Assembly (NCBI RefSeq): GCF_008364795.1
Contig: NZ_VTTM01000018.1
Span: forward strand, 41,386 to 105,385
DNA: 64,000 nucleotides
Source of the DNA: Azospirillum oryzae
GTDB taxonomy: Bacteria > Pseudomonadota > Alphaproteobacteria > Azospirillales > Azospirillaceae
Direction of reading: 5' to 3'
A program made the position numbers and the translations under genes. The notes beneath the pieces were generated by a model, which searched no databases, was not told the DNA's origin, and saw only the letters and a list, made by a program, of their open reading frames with translations. Shown here in pieces: positions 31,441 through 40,950 of this stretch (its first letter is position 1; each line of letters starts with the position of its first letter).

Positions 31441-32514
31441 ATGAGCGAGAAGACCCGACCTTCGAGCCTTTCCGCCACCTCCACCGGAATGCGGGGCGCC
31501 CGCGCTGCCACGGCGGTGGCGGTTGCCCTGGTTATGGCGCTGGCCGCCGGCACTGCCGATGCCCGCGCCGGCAAGAGCACTTCCTCGGGTAGCCGCGGCA
31601 GCCGCACGACCGAGGCGCCGGCCGCGACCTCCACCGCCCCCAACGCGGTATCGCCGATGGAGCGCTCGGCCGCTCCGCAGGCGTCGCCGGGCATGCAGCG
31701 CCCGGGTTCCACCGCCCCGGCGGCGGCGCCCTCTCGCGGCTTCTTCGGCGGCGGCTTCATGTCGGGCCTGATGGGCGGCCTGATCGGCGCCGGCATCGGC
31801 GCGATGCTGTTCGGCGGCGGCTTCTTCGATGGACTGGGCAGCTTCTCCGGCATCCTGGGCTTCCTCCTGCAGATCCTGCTGGTCGTCTTCCTGGTCCGGC
31901 TCGCCATGCGCTTCTTCCGCAACCGCTCGCAGACGGCCAACACCGCGGCGTCGGGCGGTCCGCTGGGTGGGAACCGGCCGGCTTATGCCGGTGGTCCACT
32001 CAATCGCGATGCGGCCGATGCCGGCTACAACCCGGTTGGCGGCGGCCCGGTCGGCGGCATGGGTGGCGGCAACGCCGGCCCGGCCCAGCGCCGTCAGGCG
32101 GCCGACGAGATCGGCATCCAGCCGAGCGACTTCGAGGCGTTCGAGCGGCTGCTCGTCACCGTCCAGACCGCCTACGGGCGCGAGGATGCCGACGCGCTGC
32201 GCGCAGCGACGACGCCGGAGATGTTCGCCTACTTCGGTGACGATCTGACGGAGAACCGCAACCGCGGCGTCGTCAACAAGGTCAGCGACGTCCGCCTGCT
32301 GCAGGGCGATCTGGCAGAGGGCTGGCGCGAGGGGGCGCAGGAATACGCCACCGTCGCCATGCGCTTCTCGCTGATCGACGTCACGGTGGACCGCGCCAGC
32401 GGCCGGGTGGTCGAGGGCAACGCCTCGCAGCCGACCGAGGCGACGGAGCTGTGGACCTTCGTCCGCCCCCGCGGCGGCCAGTGGCAGCTGTCGGCGATCC
32501 AGCAGACGCACTGA
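31441..32514 (+). CDS. Tim44-like domain membrane protein
   Basis: From ATG 31441 (357 residues; an in-frame ATG at 31420 is an alternative), the protein has an export signal or membrane segment (about 20-42), a Ser/Ala/Pro-rich linker, a Gly/Phe-rich segment FFGGGFMSGLMGGLIGAGIG, a membrane helix (about 140-160, GFLLQILLVVFLVRLAMRF), a Gly-rich linker and a C-terminal Tim44-like domain (about 220-355: DFEAFERLLVTVQTAYGRED, MFAYF, WTFVRP...WQLSAIQ). Such bacterial Tim44-domain proteins are inner-membrane proteins of poorly known function. Transcribed alone, ending at a bidirectional terminator. Confidence 0.82.
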   Translation: MSEKTRPSSLSATSTGMRGARAATAVAVALVMALAAGTADARAGKSTSSGSRGSRTTEAPAATSTAPNAVSPMERSAAPQASPGMQRPGSTAPAAAPSRGFFGGGFMSGLMGGLIGAGIGAMLFGGGFFDGLGSFSGILGFLLQILLVVFLVRLAMRFFRNRSQTANTAASGGPLGGNRPAYAGGPLNRDAADAGYNPVGGGPVGGMGGGNAGPAQRRQAADEIGIQPSDFEAFERLLVTVQTAYGREDADALRAATTPEMFAYFGDDLTENRNRGVVNKVSDVRLLQGDLAEGWREGAQEYATVAMRFSLIDVTVDRASGRVVEGNASQPTEATELWTFVRPRGGQWQLSAIQQTH

Positions 32515-32535
32515 CGCTTGCGGATTTGACAATGC

Positions 32536-32570
32536 GAAACGCCCCGGCCGATCGGCCGGGGCGTTTTCGT
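32536..32570. terminator. Bidirectional terminator
   Basis: CGAAACGCCCCGGCCG is followed immediately by its complement around a tiny loop, with A residues on the left and TTTTCG on the right. It serves the Tim44-like gene on the plus strand and the ABC gene on the minus strand. Confidence 0.85.
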
Positions 32571-32586
32571 TTGCGTCGAAGGCGGT

Positions 32587-33654
<1,068 letters not shown>

Positions 33655-33673
33655 GGCCCCTTCCGTTCGCGGA

Positions 33674-34873
33674 TCACGCCGCCAGGAAGCGGTCCTGATA
33701 CTCGTTGCGGATGGAGACGTACCACGCATCCTGGATCGGCCACCACCACAGCTTCTGCAGCGCGTCGCCCGGATAGGCGTCGGCGAAGAACTGCTTGTTC
33801 AGGTCGGTCAGGTGGGCCTCCGCGCCGACGGCGGTGCTGGAGATGCCGGAATGGTTGGTATAAAGCGCGCCGGCCTGGGGCGTGTAGAACCAGTTGATCC
33901 AGGCATAGGCGTTCTCCAGGTTCTCCGCCTTCTTCGGGATGGCGAAGCCTTCCATCCAGGCCAGCGCCCCCTCCTTCGGCGCGACGAAGCGGATCGGCAG
34001 CCCTTCCTTGCGCAGGGCCACGGCGCTGCTGTCCCAGGTCTGGCCGATGACGCAGCCGTTGGTGCGGAAGGCGCCCTGGGCCTCGTTCTCGTTGGTCCAG
34101 AACTGGGCGACCGACTTCTTGTTGGCGGCGGCCACCTTCAGGATGGCGTCGAAGTTGGCGCGCGCCTTCGCCTCGTCCTTGAACTGGTCGCGGACGGGGT
34201 GCGGCAGCTTGCCCTGGCTTTCCAGCCACAGCGCGATGCCGATCAGCGCCGAATGGCCGCGCACCGTCACCTTGCCGGCATTGGCCGGCGCCCACAGGTC
34301 GCCGTAGCTTGCGGTACCGTAGGTCAGCGGCGCCTTCTTCATGTCATAGGCCAGCGCCTCCGTCCCCCAGTCGGCCGGGGCGAAATAGCGCTTGCCGCCG
34401 ACGACGCCGCCCATCCCGGCGGAGCCCTCGACCGACGACTTCAGGCAGCCGTCCCACTTCACCTTCGATTCGTCGATCGGCTGCACCAGCTCGTACTCGA
34501 CATAGTTCGGCACGCGGTCGACGGTGGGGTGGATGATGTCGAAGCCGGCGCCACCGGTGGCCTTCAGCTGGTTCAGCAGCTCGTCGTTGGTGCCGTATTC
34601 GGTCAGGGTCGCCTTGACGCCGGTCTTCTTCTCGAAGTCGGCCAGCATGTCCGGGCTGATGTAGCCGGCCCAGGAGAAGATCTTCACCGAACCCGACGCG
34701 GCGCGGCCTTCGCGCAGGACGAAGGGACCGACCGAGGCGACACCGGCCGCCGCCGCGGCGCTCTGCAGCAGCAGGCGGCGGGTGAAGCTCTTGGCGGCGC
34801 GCTGGGTCTCGGCGCTGGAGCGCTGGGACTCGGTCTGGGCGTGATCGGTTCCCATAGGATCGGTCTGGGACAT
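33674..34873 (-). CDS. potD: Spermidine/putrescine-binding protein, PotD-like
   Basis: The 399-residue protein has a twin-arginine type signal (FTRRLLLQSAAAAAGV) after a polar N-terminus. The mature part begins VKIFSWAGYISPDMLADFEKKTG, the family opening, and contains FDIIHPTVDRV, PADWGTEALAYD and a C-terminal WWPIQDAWYV block. PotD-family proteins capture polyamines in the periplasm. Export by Tat rather than Sec is unusual for PotD, but seen in alphaproteobacteria. It is transcribed first, followed by the ATPase gene. Confidence 0.88.
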   Translation of the reverse strand: MSQTDPMGTDHAQTESQRSSAETQRAAKSFTRRLLLQSAAAAAGVASVGPFVLREGRAASGSVKIFSWAGYISPDMLADFEKKTGVKATLTEYGTNDELLNQLKATGGAGFDIIHPTVDRVPNYVEYELVQPIDESKVKWDGCLKSSVEGSAGMGGVVGGKRYFAPADWGTEALAYDMKKAPLTYGTASYGDLWAPANAGKVTVRGHSALIGIALWLESQGKLPHPVRDQFKDEAKARANFDAILKVAAANKKSVAQFWTNENEAQGAFRTNGCVIGQTWDSSAVALRKEGLPIRFVAPKEGALAWMEGFAIPKKAENLENAYAWINWFYTPQAGALYTNHSGISSTAVGAEAHLTDLNKQFFADAYPGDALQKLWWWPIQDAWYVSIRNEYQDRFLAA

Positions 34874-35024
34874 GACGTCCGGTCTCCCTGGCTCTTGAAT
34901 GGCGTTTGAACGGGTGGCGGCCCCGCTTAAGGCATAAAGTGTGCCTGAGACAAAAGCGGTCCGTCCATGGGGGAAGATGAAGCTCCGCCAAACTTCATAG
35001 AGCCGTCACATGAGGGGGAGTTGG

Positions 35025-35047
35025 CCCTCTCCTGGGACGGGAGAAGG
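35025..35047. repeat. Imperfect CCCTCTCC hairpin
   Basis: CCCTCTCC (35025-35032) pairs with GGAGAAGG (35040-35047) with one mismatch. It resembles the hairpin at 12950-12972 and sits in the 183-bp gap between the binding-protein and diguanylate cyclase genes, where I see no gene. Confidence 0.35.
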
Positions 35048-35056
35048 ATGATTCGG

Positions 35057-35995
35057 TCACATCACATAGAAGCGGGCCTTCACCGTCACGCCTTCGGCGC
35101 CGCGCAGGACGGTGCGGTTGCGGCCGCTGCGCTTGGCGAAATAGAGCGCCTCGTCGGCCTGGGCCATCAGGTCGTTGACCGAGCCGGTGTCCTGGTCCAG
35201 GCACATGCCGATGCTGACGGTGAAGCCGAAGCTCGACCCGCTGACGGTTTCCACCATCAGTTCCGCGGTGGAACGGCGGATCGCCTCCACCCGCGCCAGC
35301 GCCGAGTCCAGGTCGGCGGCGGGCAGGCACAGGCAGAATTCCTCCCCACCCAGCCGGCCGAGGAAGCCGTCGTCGGGCAGCCGGGCGGCGCAGTTGTCGG
35401 CGAAGCGTTTCAGCGCGAGGTCGCCGTTGCTGTGGCCATGGGTGTCGTTGATCGTCTTGAAATGGTCGATGTCGAACATCGCCACCGCCAGCGGCGAGCC
35501 GGTCTCCTTCGCGGCGCGGTAGGCCTGTTCCAGCCGCTCCATGAAATAGCGGCGGTTCAGCACGCCGGTCAGGTAATCGGTGTGCAGCATCTCCACCATC
35601 ACCCGGTGCATGCGGGTGATGCGCTCCCCGGCGCGGACACGGGCGCGCAGCATCGAGAGGTCGATGGGCTTGGCCAGGAACTCGTCGGCGCCGGAGTCGA
35701 AGGCCTCGATCCGCCGGGCCGTCTCGGTGTCGCCGGTCATCAGGATGGTGAAGGTGCGGTGCTGGTCGTCCTCCGCCCGGACATGCCAGCACAGCTCCAG
35801 CCCGGTCATCACCGGCATTTCCAGATCGGTGATGAGGATGTGGATGTCGTGACTGCGGTAGAGCGACAGCGCCTGCGCCCCATCCTCCGCGAGCAACACA
35901 CGGTAACCGTTGCTTTCCAGATCCGTCCGGATCAGGTCGCGAAAGAACAGGGAATCATCGACGACAAGAACATTCGTTTCCACCACAACACCCAC
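35057..35995 (-). CDS. Response regulator with GGDEF domain (PleD-like diguanylate cyclase)
   Basis: The 312-residue protein has a receiver domain (VLVVDDSLFFRDLI, phospho-acceptor Asp in ILITDLEMPVMTG, Lys in FLAKPID) and a GGDEF domain (DYLTGVLNRRYFM, DIDHFKTINDTHGHSNGD, active site RLGGEEFCL). The metal and GTP residues look intact, so it probably makes cyclic di-GMP when phosphorylated. No I-site (RxxD five residues before GGEEF) is visible: the preceding residues are LPDDGFLG. Kinase not adjacent. Confidence 0.9.
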   Translation of the reverse strand: MGVVVETNVLVVDDSLFFRDLIRTDLESNGYRVLLAEDGAQALSLYRSHDIHILITDLEMPVMTGLELCWHVRAEDDQHRTFTILMTGDTETARRIEAFDSGADEFLAKPIDLSMLRARVRAGERITRMHRVMVEMLHTDYLTGVLNRRYFMERLEQAYRAAKETGSPLAVAMFDIDHFKTINDTHGHSNGDLALKRFADNCAARLPDDGFLGRLGGEEFCLCLPAADLDSALARVEAIRRSTAELMVETVSGSSFGFTVSIGMCLDQDTGSVNDLMAQADEALYFAKRSGRNRTVLRGAEGVTVKARFYVM

Positions 35996-36099
35996 GCCGT
36001 CCGCAAAGATTCCGTGCGCGCGGACCTTAGCAAACTTCCCGTCGCGATGGGATAGCGGCGTGGCGACACGTCGCGGTTGCTTGGCAGATCAAACGAACC

Positions 36100-37662
36100 T
36101 CAGCTTTCGAGCATGCGCCGCAGCAGTTCGACATCCTCGGCGAAGGACGGATCGGTGGCGCGCAGCTCGTCCACCTTCTTCACCGCATGCATGACCGTGG
36201 TATGGTCGCGGCCGCCGAACTTGCGGCCGATCTCCGGCAGGGAGCGGGCGGTCAGCTGCTTGGCCAGATACATGGCGATCTGGCGCGGGCGGGCCACCGC
36301 GCGGGCGCGGCGGGCGGAATGCATGTCGGCGACGCGGATGTTGTAATGCTCCGCCACCCGCTTCTGGATCTCGTCGATGGTGACGCGGCGGTCGTTGGCG
36401 CGCAGCAGGTCGTGCAGAACCTCCTGCGTCGTCTCCAGGGAGATGGAACGGCCGACCAGCTCGGCATGGGCGACGATGCGGTTCAGCGCCCCTTCCAGCT
36501 CGCGCACGTTCGACGTGATCTTGTGGGCGAGGAACTCCAGCACCTTCAGCGGGATGCTGGCCTGCAGCGCGTCGGCCTTGGCCTGGAGGATGCCCAGCCG
36601 CAGCTCGTAGGTGGTCGGGTGGATGTCGGCGACCAGCCCCCAGCCGAGGCGGGAGCGCAGCCGCTCCTCCATGCCTTCCAGGTCGGACGGGCTCTTGTCG
36701 GCGGAGATGATGACCTGCCGGTTCTGGTCGACCAGCGCGTTGAAGGTATGGAAGAACTCCTCCTGCGTGGAGTCCTTGCCGCTGATGAACTGCACGTCGT
36801 CGATCATCAGCACGTCGACCGAGCGGAACTGCTGCTTGAAGGCCATCGTGTCCTTGAAGCGCAACGCCCGGATGAACTGGTACATGAACTTCTCGGCCGA
36901 CAGGTACAGCACCTTGCGGTTCGGATCGTTCTTGCGGATCTGCCAGGCCAGCGCGTGCATCAGGTGGGTCTTGCCCAGCCCCACCCCGCCATAGAGGAAC
37001 AGCGGGTTGAAGGTCACGGTGGTGGCGTCGGCGACGCGCCTGGCGGCGGCGTGGGCCAGCTCGTTCGGCTTGCCGACGACGAAATTCTCGAAGGTGAAGC
37101 GCGGGTCGAGCGCGGCGGACAGGTCGGAGCGGTCCTCCAGGATCGCCGGGACGGCGTTCGGCGATTCGTCCGACGCCCCGCCGTAGGAGGCGGAGGTGTA
37201 GACGGTCGACGGCGCCGGTTCGGCGGAGGACGGCGGCAGCGGACGGGGGGCCGGGCGGGAGTCGGCACCACGGGAGTCGGCGGCACGCGATTCGAAGCCA
37301 CGCGGGGGCGGAGCGGCGCGGCCAAGGTCGCGGCCGTCATCACGGCCCCCATCCCTGCCATCGTCACGGTCGTCGTTGTCGGCGACCAGCGCCGCCGGCG
37401 GGTTGGTGGAGGCGACGATGACGTCGATCGACTGGACTTCCGGATTCTCGCCGGACCAGAGCGCGCGGATGCGGTCGGCATAGTGGGTCAGCACCCAGTC
37501 GCGCATGAAGCGCGTGGGCACGACGATGCACACCTCGCCGCCGACCAGGCTGGCGACGGACAGCGGCTGAAGCCAGCTCCGGTAGGCGATCTCGCCCACC
37601 TCTTCCTTCAGGCGTCCGCGAATGCGCGCCCACTGCTGATCCAACGACACGCCGACCGACAT
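36100..37662 (-). CDS. dnaA: Chromosomal replication initiator DnaA
   Basis: The 520-residue protein has domain I (WARIRGRLKEEVGEIAYRSWL), a long unstructured domain II (about 90-195) with Arg-Asp-Gly repeats, an AAA+ domain III (Walker A GGVGLGKTHL, Walker B VLMIDDVQF, sensor 2 region) and a DNA-binding domain IV with the DnaA signature GGRDHTTVMHA. It binds DnaA boxes and opens the origin. Domain II is longer and more charged than in E. coli. Downstream of rpsT in the same direction, as in many alphaproteobacteria. Confidence 0.97.
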   Translation of the reverse strand: MSVGVSLDQQWARIRGRLKEEVGEIAYRSWLQPLSVASLVGGEVCIVVPTRFMRDWVLTHYADRIRALWSGENPEVQSIDVIVASTNPPAALVADNDDRDDGRDGGRDDGRDLGRAAPPPRGFESRAADSRGADSRPAPRPLPPSSAEPAPSTVYTSASYGGASDESPNAVPAILEDRSDLSAALDPRFTFENFVVGKPNELAHAAARRVADATTVTFNPLFLYGGVGLGKTHLMHALAWQIRKNDPNRKVLYLSAEKFMYQFIRALRFKDTMAFKQQFRSVDVLMIDDVQFISGKDSTQEEFFHTFNALVDQNRQVIISADKSPSDLEGMEERLRSRLGWGLVADIHPTTYELRLGILQAKADALQASIPLKVLEFLAHKITSNVRELEGALNRIVAHAELVGRSISLETTQEVLHDLLRANDRRVTIDEIQKRVAEHYNIRVADMHSARRARAVARPRQIAMYLAKQLTARSLPEIGRKFGGRDHTTVMHAVKKVDELRATDPSFAEDVELLRRMLES

Positions 37663-38204
37663 GCTCCCTTACTCCCGCTCCTTCCGCCGGCCGGCCCCAC
37701 CGCCGTGGCGGCGCGGGATCACCCCGCAACCGGCCCCAAACCCGGCCCCAAACCCGGCGCCGTATCCGGTTCTGCAACCGGAATAGCCGCCCATCTGGTC
37801 CAGCCCGGAACTCCGCGCAAGGATAACCCCGAACGGAACACTATACCCAAAAAGCACGCGCAAGAGTCGACGGGATCGTAAATCCCGCCCCAAGCACGAC
37901 AGCTTGTAAGTAAAAGAAGATCGTGCGAACGACCGGGACTCAACAAGCCCTGATCCGGCGTAAGACCTTCAGTATTTCACTGCTGTGTTCAACCGGACAC
38001 AGAGTGTTGCATCACCCCTATTCGTCCGGCCGAATGGATCAAAAGTCTAACCATGCCGCGGAAATCTGGCAATGGGACAGATGGCGAACGGCCCAAAAAG
38101 ATAAAAACGTTCGCTTTGACCACAAGACCGATCCCGAATCTCATACGCGACCCTAAGAACAATCTAAGACAATTGTCGAGCATCCGCATATTTACTTTAA
38201 ACGC
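37663..38204. other. 542-bp AT-richer gap between rpsT and dnaA
   Basis: This gap holds the dnaA 5' region. On the minus strand TATAGT (37845-37840) is a possible -10 and GGAGTAAGGGAGC precedes the ATG. A CTGTGT/ACACAG inverted repeat lies at 37983-38002. I find no clear TTATCCACA DnaA boxes, so an origin here is not supported. No gene is seen. Confidence 0.45.
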
Positions 38205-38240
38205 AAAAAGCCGCGCCCCGAGTCACGGGCGCGGCTTTTT
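38205..38240 (-). terminator. Terminator of rpsT
   Basis: AAAAAGCCGCGCCC (38205-38218) pairs with GGGCGCGGCTTTTT (38227-38240) around an eight-base loop. The A/T ends give a U-run on either strand. Confidence 0.92.
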
Positions 38241-38263
38241 GAAAGCAGCGGATGAAGACTCTA

Positions 38264-38524
38264 TCAGAGAGACTTGATCGCAGCCGACAGACGCGACAGC
38301 TTGCGCGACACGGTGTTCTTGTGCAGCACACCCTTGGACACGCCGCGCATCAGTTCCGGCTGAGCGGACTTGAACGCCTCGGCGGCGGCGGACTTGTCGC
38401 CGCTCTGGATCGCGCCCTCGACCTTCTTCACGAAGGAACGGATGCGGCTGATGCGGGCACGGTTGACTTCCGTGCGACGCTCGGTCTGACGAATGCGCTT
38501 TTCAGCGGACTTATGATTGGCCAT
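38264..38524 (-). CDS. rpsT: 30S ribosomal protein S20
   Basis: The 86-residue basic protein begins MANHKSAEKRIRQTERR and continues as a helical Arg/Lys-rich S20 protein that binds 16S rRNA early in small-subunit assembly. Length is normal. It has a good sigma-70 promoter at 38570-38598 and its own terminator at 38205-38240. Located just upstream of dnaA, a common order in this class. Confidence 0.97.
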   Translation of the reverse strand: MANHKSAEKRIRQTERRTEVNRARISRIRSFVKKVEGAIQSGDKSAAAEAFKSAQPELMRGVSKGVLHKNTVSRKLSRLSAAIKSL

Positions 38525-38569
38525 GGAAACCCTACTCCGAACGACACGGCTGTCGTGATGCGAGCGCGC

Positions 38570-38598
38570 CTTATACGCGGCAGCGCACCCCGAGTCAA
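38570..38598 (-). promoter_or_regulatory. Promoter of rpsT
   Basis: On the minus strand TTGACT (38598-38593) and TATAAG (38575-38570) are separated by 17 bases, about 45 bp ahead of the rpsT start. This is among the best matches to the sigma-70 consensus I found in the window. Confidence 0.8.
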
Positions 38599-38659
38599 GG
38601 CGTGGTCGCCCGTTGATTTTGACTAATCGTAGCTAAACGACATCTTGATGGGATCTGGT

Positions 38660-38736
38660 CCGTCCCCCGCAAGATGCAGGGGACGGCTCAGCAGGCAGAG
38701 TCAACGCCGGGTTGGCGCTGAGTCCGGGACTCAGCG
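38660..38736 (-). terminator. Two hairpins after the enoyl-CoA hydratase gene
   Basis: One 9-bp stem (CGCTGAGTC 38716-38724 with GACTCAGCG 38728-38736) overlaps the stop codon. A second 8-bp stem (CCGTCCCC 38660-38667 with GGGGACGG 38679-38686) follows. No T-runs. They may protect or end the transcript. Confidence 0.5.
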
Positions 38737-39507
38737 ATTCTTCCAGCCGGGCTGGCGCTTCTCGGCGAAGGCAGCCATGCCTTCCTTCTGGTCTTCGGTG
38801 GCGAAGGTCGAATGGAACAGGCGGCGTTCGAAGCGGATGCCCTCGGCCAGGGTCGATTCATAGGCGACGTTGACCGCCTCCTTCGCCATGGCGATGACCG
38901 GCTGCGACAGCGAGGCGATCTTGGTGGCGACCTTCACCGCCTCCTCGACCAGCTCGGCGGCCGGGACGATGCGGGAGACGAGGCCGCAGCGCTCGGCCTC
39001 GGCGGCGTCGATCATGCGGCCGGTCAGGACCATCTCCATCGCCTTCGACTTGCCGACGAAGCGGGTCAGGCGCTGGGTGCCGCCGGCGCCGGGGATGGTG
39101 CCGATGGTGACCTCCGGCTGGCCGAACTTGGCGGTGTCGGCCGCCAGGATGAAGTCGGCCATCATCGCCAGCTCGCAGCCGCCGCCGAGCGCGAAGCCGG
39201 CGACCGCGGCGATGGTCGGCTTGCGGCACTTGGCCAACCGCTCCCACTTCGCGGTGATGAAGTTGGAATTGTAGACATCCATATAAGAGAAGCCCGCCAT
39301 CTCCTTGATGTCGGCGCCGGCGGCGAAGGCGCGCTCCGACCCGGTGACGACGATGGCGCCGATGGCTTGATCGGCTTCGAACTCGTCGAGAGCCTTGCCC
39401 AGCTCGGTCACCAGCTGGTCGCACAGCGCGTTCAGCGCCTTCGGACGGTTCAGCGTGATCAGGCCGACCGGGCCGCGGGTCTCGACGAGGATGGTTTCAT
39501 AGGACAT
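38731..39507 (-). CDS. Enoyl-CoA hydratase
   Basis: The 258-residue crotonase-fold enzyme hydrates trans-2-enoyl-CoA in beta-oxidation. It has VGLITLNRPKALNAL, the oxyanion segment AFAAGADIKEM, GFALGGGCELAMMADF, and both catalytic Glu: one in GQPEVTIGTIPGAGGTQRL and one in AMEMVLTGR, which closely match the mitochondrial short-chain hydratase. The C-terminus has EGMAAFAEKRQPGWKNR. Cytosolic. The neighbourhood with rpsT and mutM is typical for the class and not metabolic. A short-chain substrate is likely. Confidence 0.92.
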   Translation of the reverse strand: MSYETILVETRGPVGLITLNRPKALNALCDQLVTELGKALDEFEADQAIGAIVVTGSERAFAAGADIKEMAGFSYMDVYNSNFITAKWERLAKCRKPTIAAVAGFALGGGCELAMMADFILAADTAKFGQPEVTIGTIPGAGGTQRLTRFVGKSKAMEMVLTGRMIDAAEAERCGLVSRIVPAAELVEEAVKVATKIASLSQPVIAMAKEAVNVAYESTLAEGIRFERRLFHSTFATEDQKEGMAAFAEKRQPGWKNR

Positions 39508-39612
39508 GGCTGCAGCACTCTCCCGATGGGGCGAGCCCGGTTGCCTCCGGGACTCGTGGTTGTTGAGATGTTCGATCCTGAACTGGCGCGAGTATGGCGG
39601 GTGTCCCCGCGA

Positions 39613-40056
39613 TCAGCGCGGCGTCAAAGTGAAGCGGACGGCGGTCGCGGCCTTCTGCCCGGCGCCTTGGCCGGCCGGTTTGGGGAACTCCAGCCGCAAT
39701 TCCTCGCCCTCGCGGACGAAGACGCGGTCGGCGGTCCGGCGCCAGCCAAGTTGCGGCAGCGTCTGGTCGTAGAAGGCCAGAACCGCCTGACGCGGCACCT
39801 CGCCCGACAGCACGGCCTGGACGATCCGCCCGCCCGGCTTATCGAAGACCAACGGTTCCGATTCGGCGGTCGCCAGCCCGGGCATCACCGGAACGTCGGT
39901 GAAACCGGGGACGAACGGCCCGGACTCGGCAACAGCCGGTTGGGCCGCAAGTGCCGGAGGAATGGGAACGAGGAAGCTCCCCAGGCCCGCGACCGCGGGG
40001 CCGGCAAGGAGGAAAGCGGCGGACGCCGCCCGGAGCATGGCCGGTAGAGCCGTCAT
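39613..40056 (-). CDS. Exported hypothetical protein
   Basis: The 147-residue protein has a signal peptide (about residues 1-38, ending PPALAAQ). The mature domain runs FTDVPVMPGLA, VFDKPGGRIVQAVLSG, then LAFYDQTLPQLGWRRTADRVFVREGEELRLEFP, and looks like a small alpha/beta fold that is conserved in gene order beside mutM in this class, to my recollection. Function unknown. It lies between mutM (12 bp gap) and the hydratase gene on the same strand, so it is probably co-transcribed with mutM. Confidence 0.72.
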   Translation of the reverse strand: MTALPAMLRAASAAFLLAGPAVAGLGSFLVPIPPALAAQPAVAESGPFVPGFTDVPVMPGLATAESEPLVFDKPGGRIVQAVLSGEVPRQAVLAFYDQTLPQLGWRRTADRVFVREGEELRLEFPKPAGQGAGQKAATAVRFTLTPR

Positions 40057-40068
40057 GCCCCAGCTATA

Positions 40069-40911
40069 TCACCGTTGGCGCGCCGCACAAAAGAAAGTCG
40101 ATCGGCCTGACTGTACAATCCGCTGAACGCCCCCCGTTCGGGCGCGGTCGCAGTCGCAATCGGGGCAGCCCTCCCCCTCCCGGTCGTAGACGGCGAACTG
40201 GTGCTGGAAGTATCCCAGCTCCCCCGACGCCTGCCGGTAGTCGCGCAAGGAGGAGCCGCCGGCGGCGATCGCGCGCTCCAGCACCTCGCGCACCGCTGTG
40301 GCGAGACGGTCGACCTCCTCGGGCCTGAGGCTGGCGGCGGTGCGGGTCGGCAGGATGCCGGACTGGTACAGCGCCTCCGACACATAGATGTTGCCGAGAC
40401 CGGCGACGATGCTCTGGTCGAGCAGGGCCGCCTTGATCGGGGTGATCTTGCCGGCCAGCCGGCGGGCGAGGTCGGGGCCGGAGAACTCGTTGCCCAGCGG
40501 CTCCGGTCCCAGGTTGCGCAGCATCGGGTGATCGCCCAGCGCGTCGGCCACCGTCAGGTCCATCAGCCCGAAGCGGCGGGCGTCGTTGAAGGTCACCACG
40601 GTCCCGGCGTCGGTCTCGAACACCACATGGTCGTGCTTGTCGAAGACGTCCGGCCGTTCCGGCGCGATGATCATCCGGCCCGACATGCCGAGATGGGCGA
40701 TCAGCACGCCGCCGTCGTCCAGATGCATCAGGATGTATTTGGCCCGCCGCCGCACCGACTCGACGCGCCGGCCGGTCAGCCGCTCGCAGAAGCGTGGCGG
40801 GAAGGGGGTGCGCAGGTTGGGCCGCCGCTGCTCCACACGGACCAGCCGCCGGCCTTCGAGATGCGGGGCGAGGCCCCGGCACACCGTCTCGACTTCGGGA
40901 AGTTCAGGCAT
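40069..40911 (-). CDS. mutM: Formamidopyrimidine-DNA glycosylase
   Basis: The 280-residue base-excision repair enzyme removes 8-oxoguanine and formamidopyrimidines. The N-terminus PELPEVETVCRGL carries the catalytic Pro2 and Glu3; HLGMSGR and NDARRFG follow. The helix-two-turn-helix LLDQSIVAGLGNIYVSEAL is intact, and the C-terminal zinc finger has CPDC then QSGRSTFFCAARQR. The last Cys of the usual CxxC is Arg here, although an extra Cys follows the first pair (CPDCDC). Both features need a second look. It is 12 bp upstream of an exported hypothetical gene. Confidence 0.95.
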   Translation of the reverse strand: MPELPEVETVCRGLAPHLEGRRLVRVEQRRPNLRTPFPPRFCERLTGRRVESVRRRAKYILMHLDDGGVLIAHLGMSGRMIIAPERPDVFDKHDHVVFETDAGTVVTFNDARRFGLMDLTVADALGDHPMLRNLGPEPLGNEFSGPDLARRLAGKITPIKAALLDQSIVAGLGNIYVSEALYQSGILPTRTAASLRPEEVDRLATAVREVLERAIAAGGSSLRDYRQASGELGYFQHQFAVYDREGEGCPDCDCDRARTGGVQRIVQSGRSTFFCAARQR

Positions 40912-40950
40912 CGGCAGAGTGTGGGGTGGGTGGGATGGATGTTAAAGCCC

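Noticed and set aside
37663..38204. Chromosomal origin next to dnaA
   Set aside because: No cluster of DnaA boxes seen; only an isolated inverted repeat.
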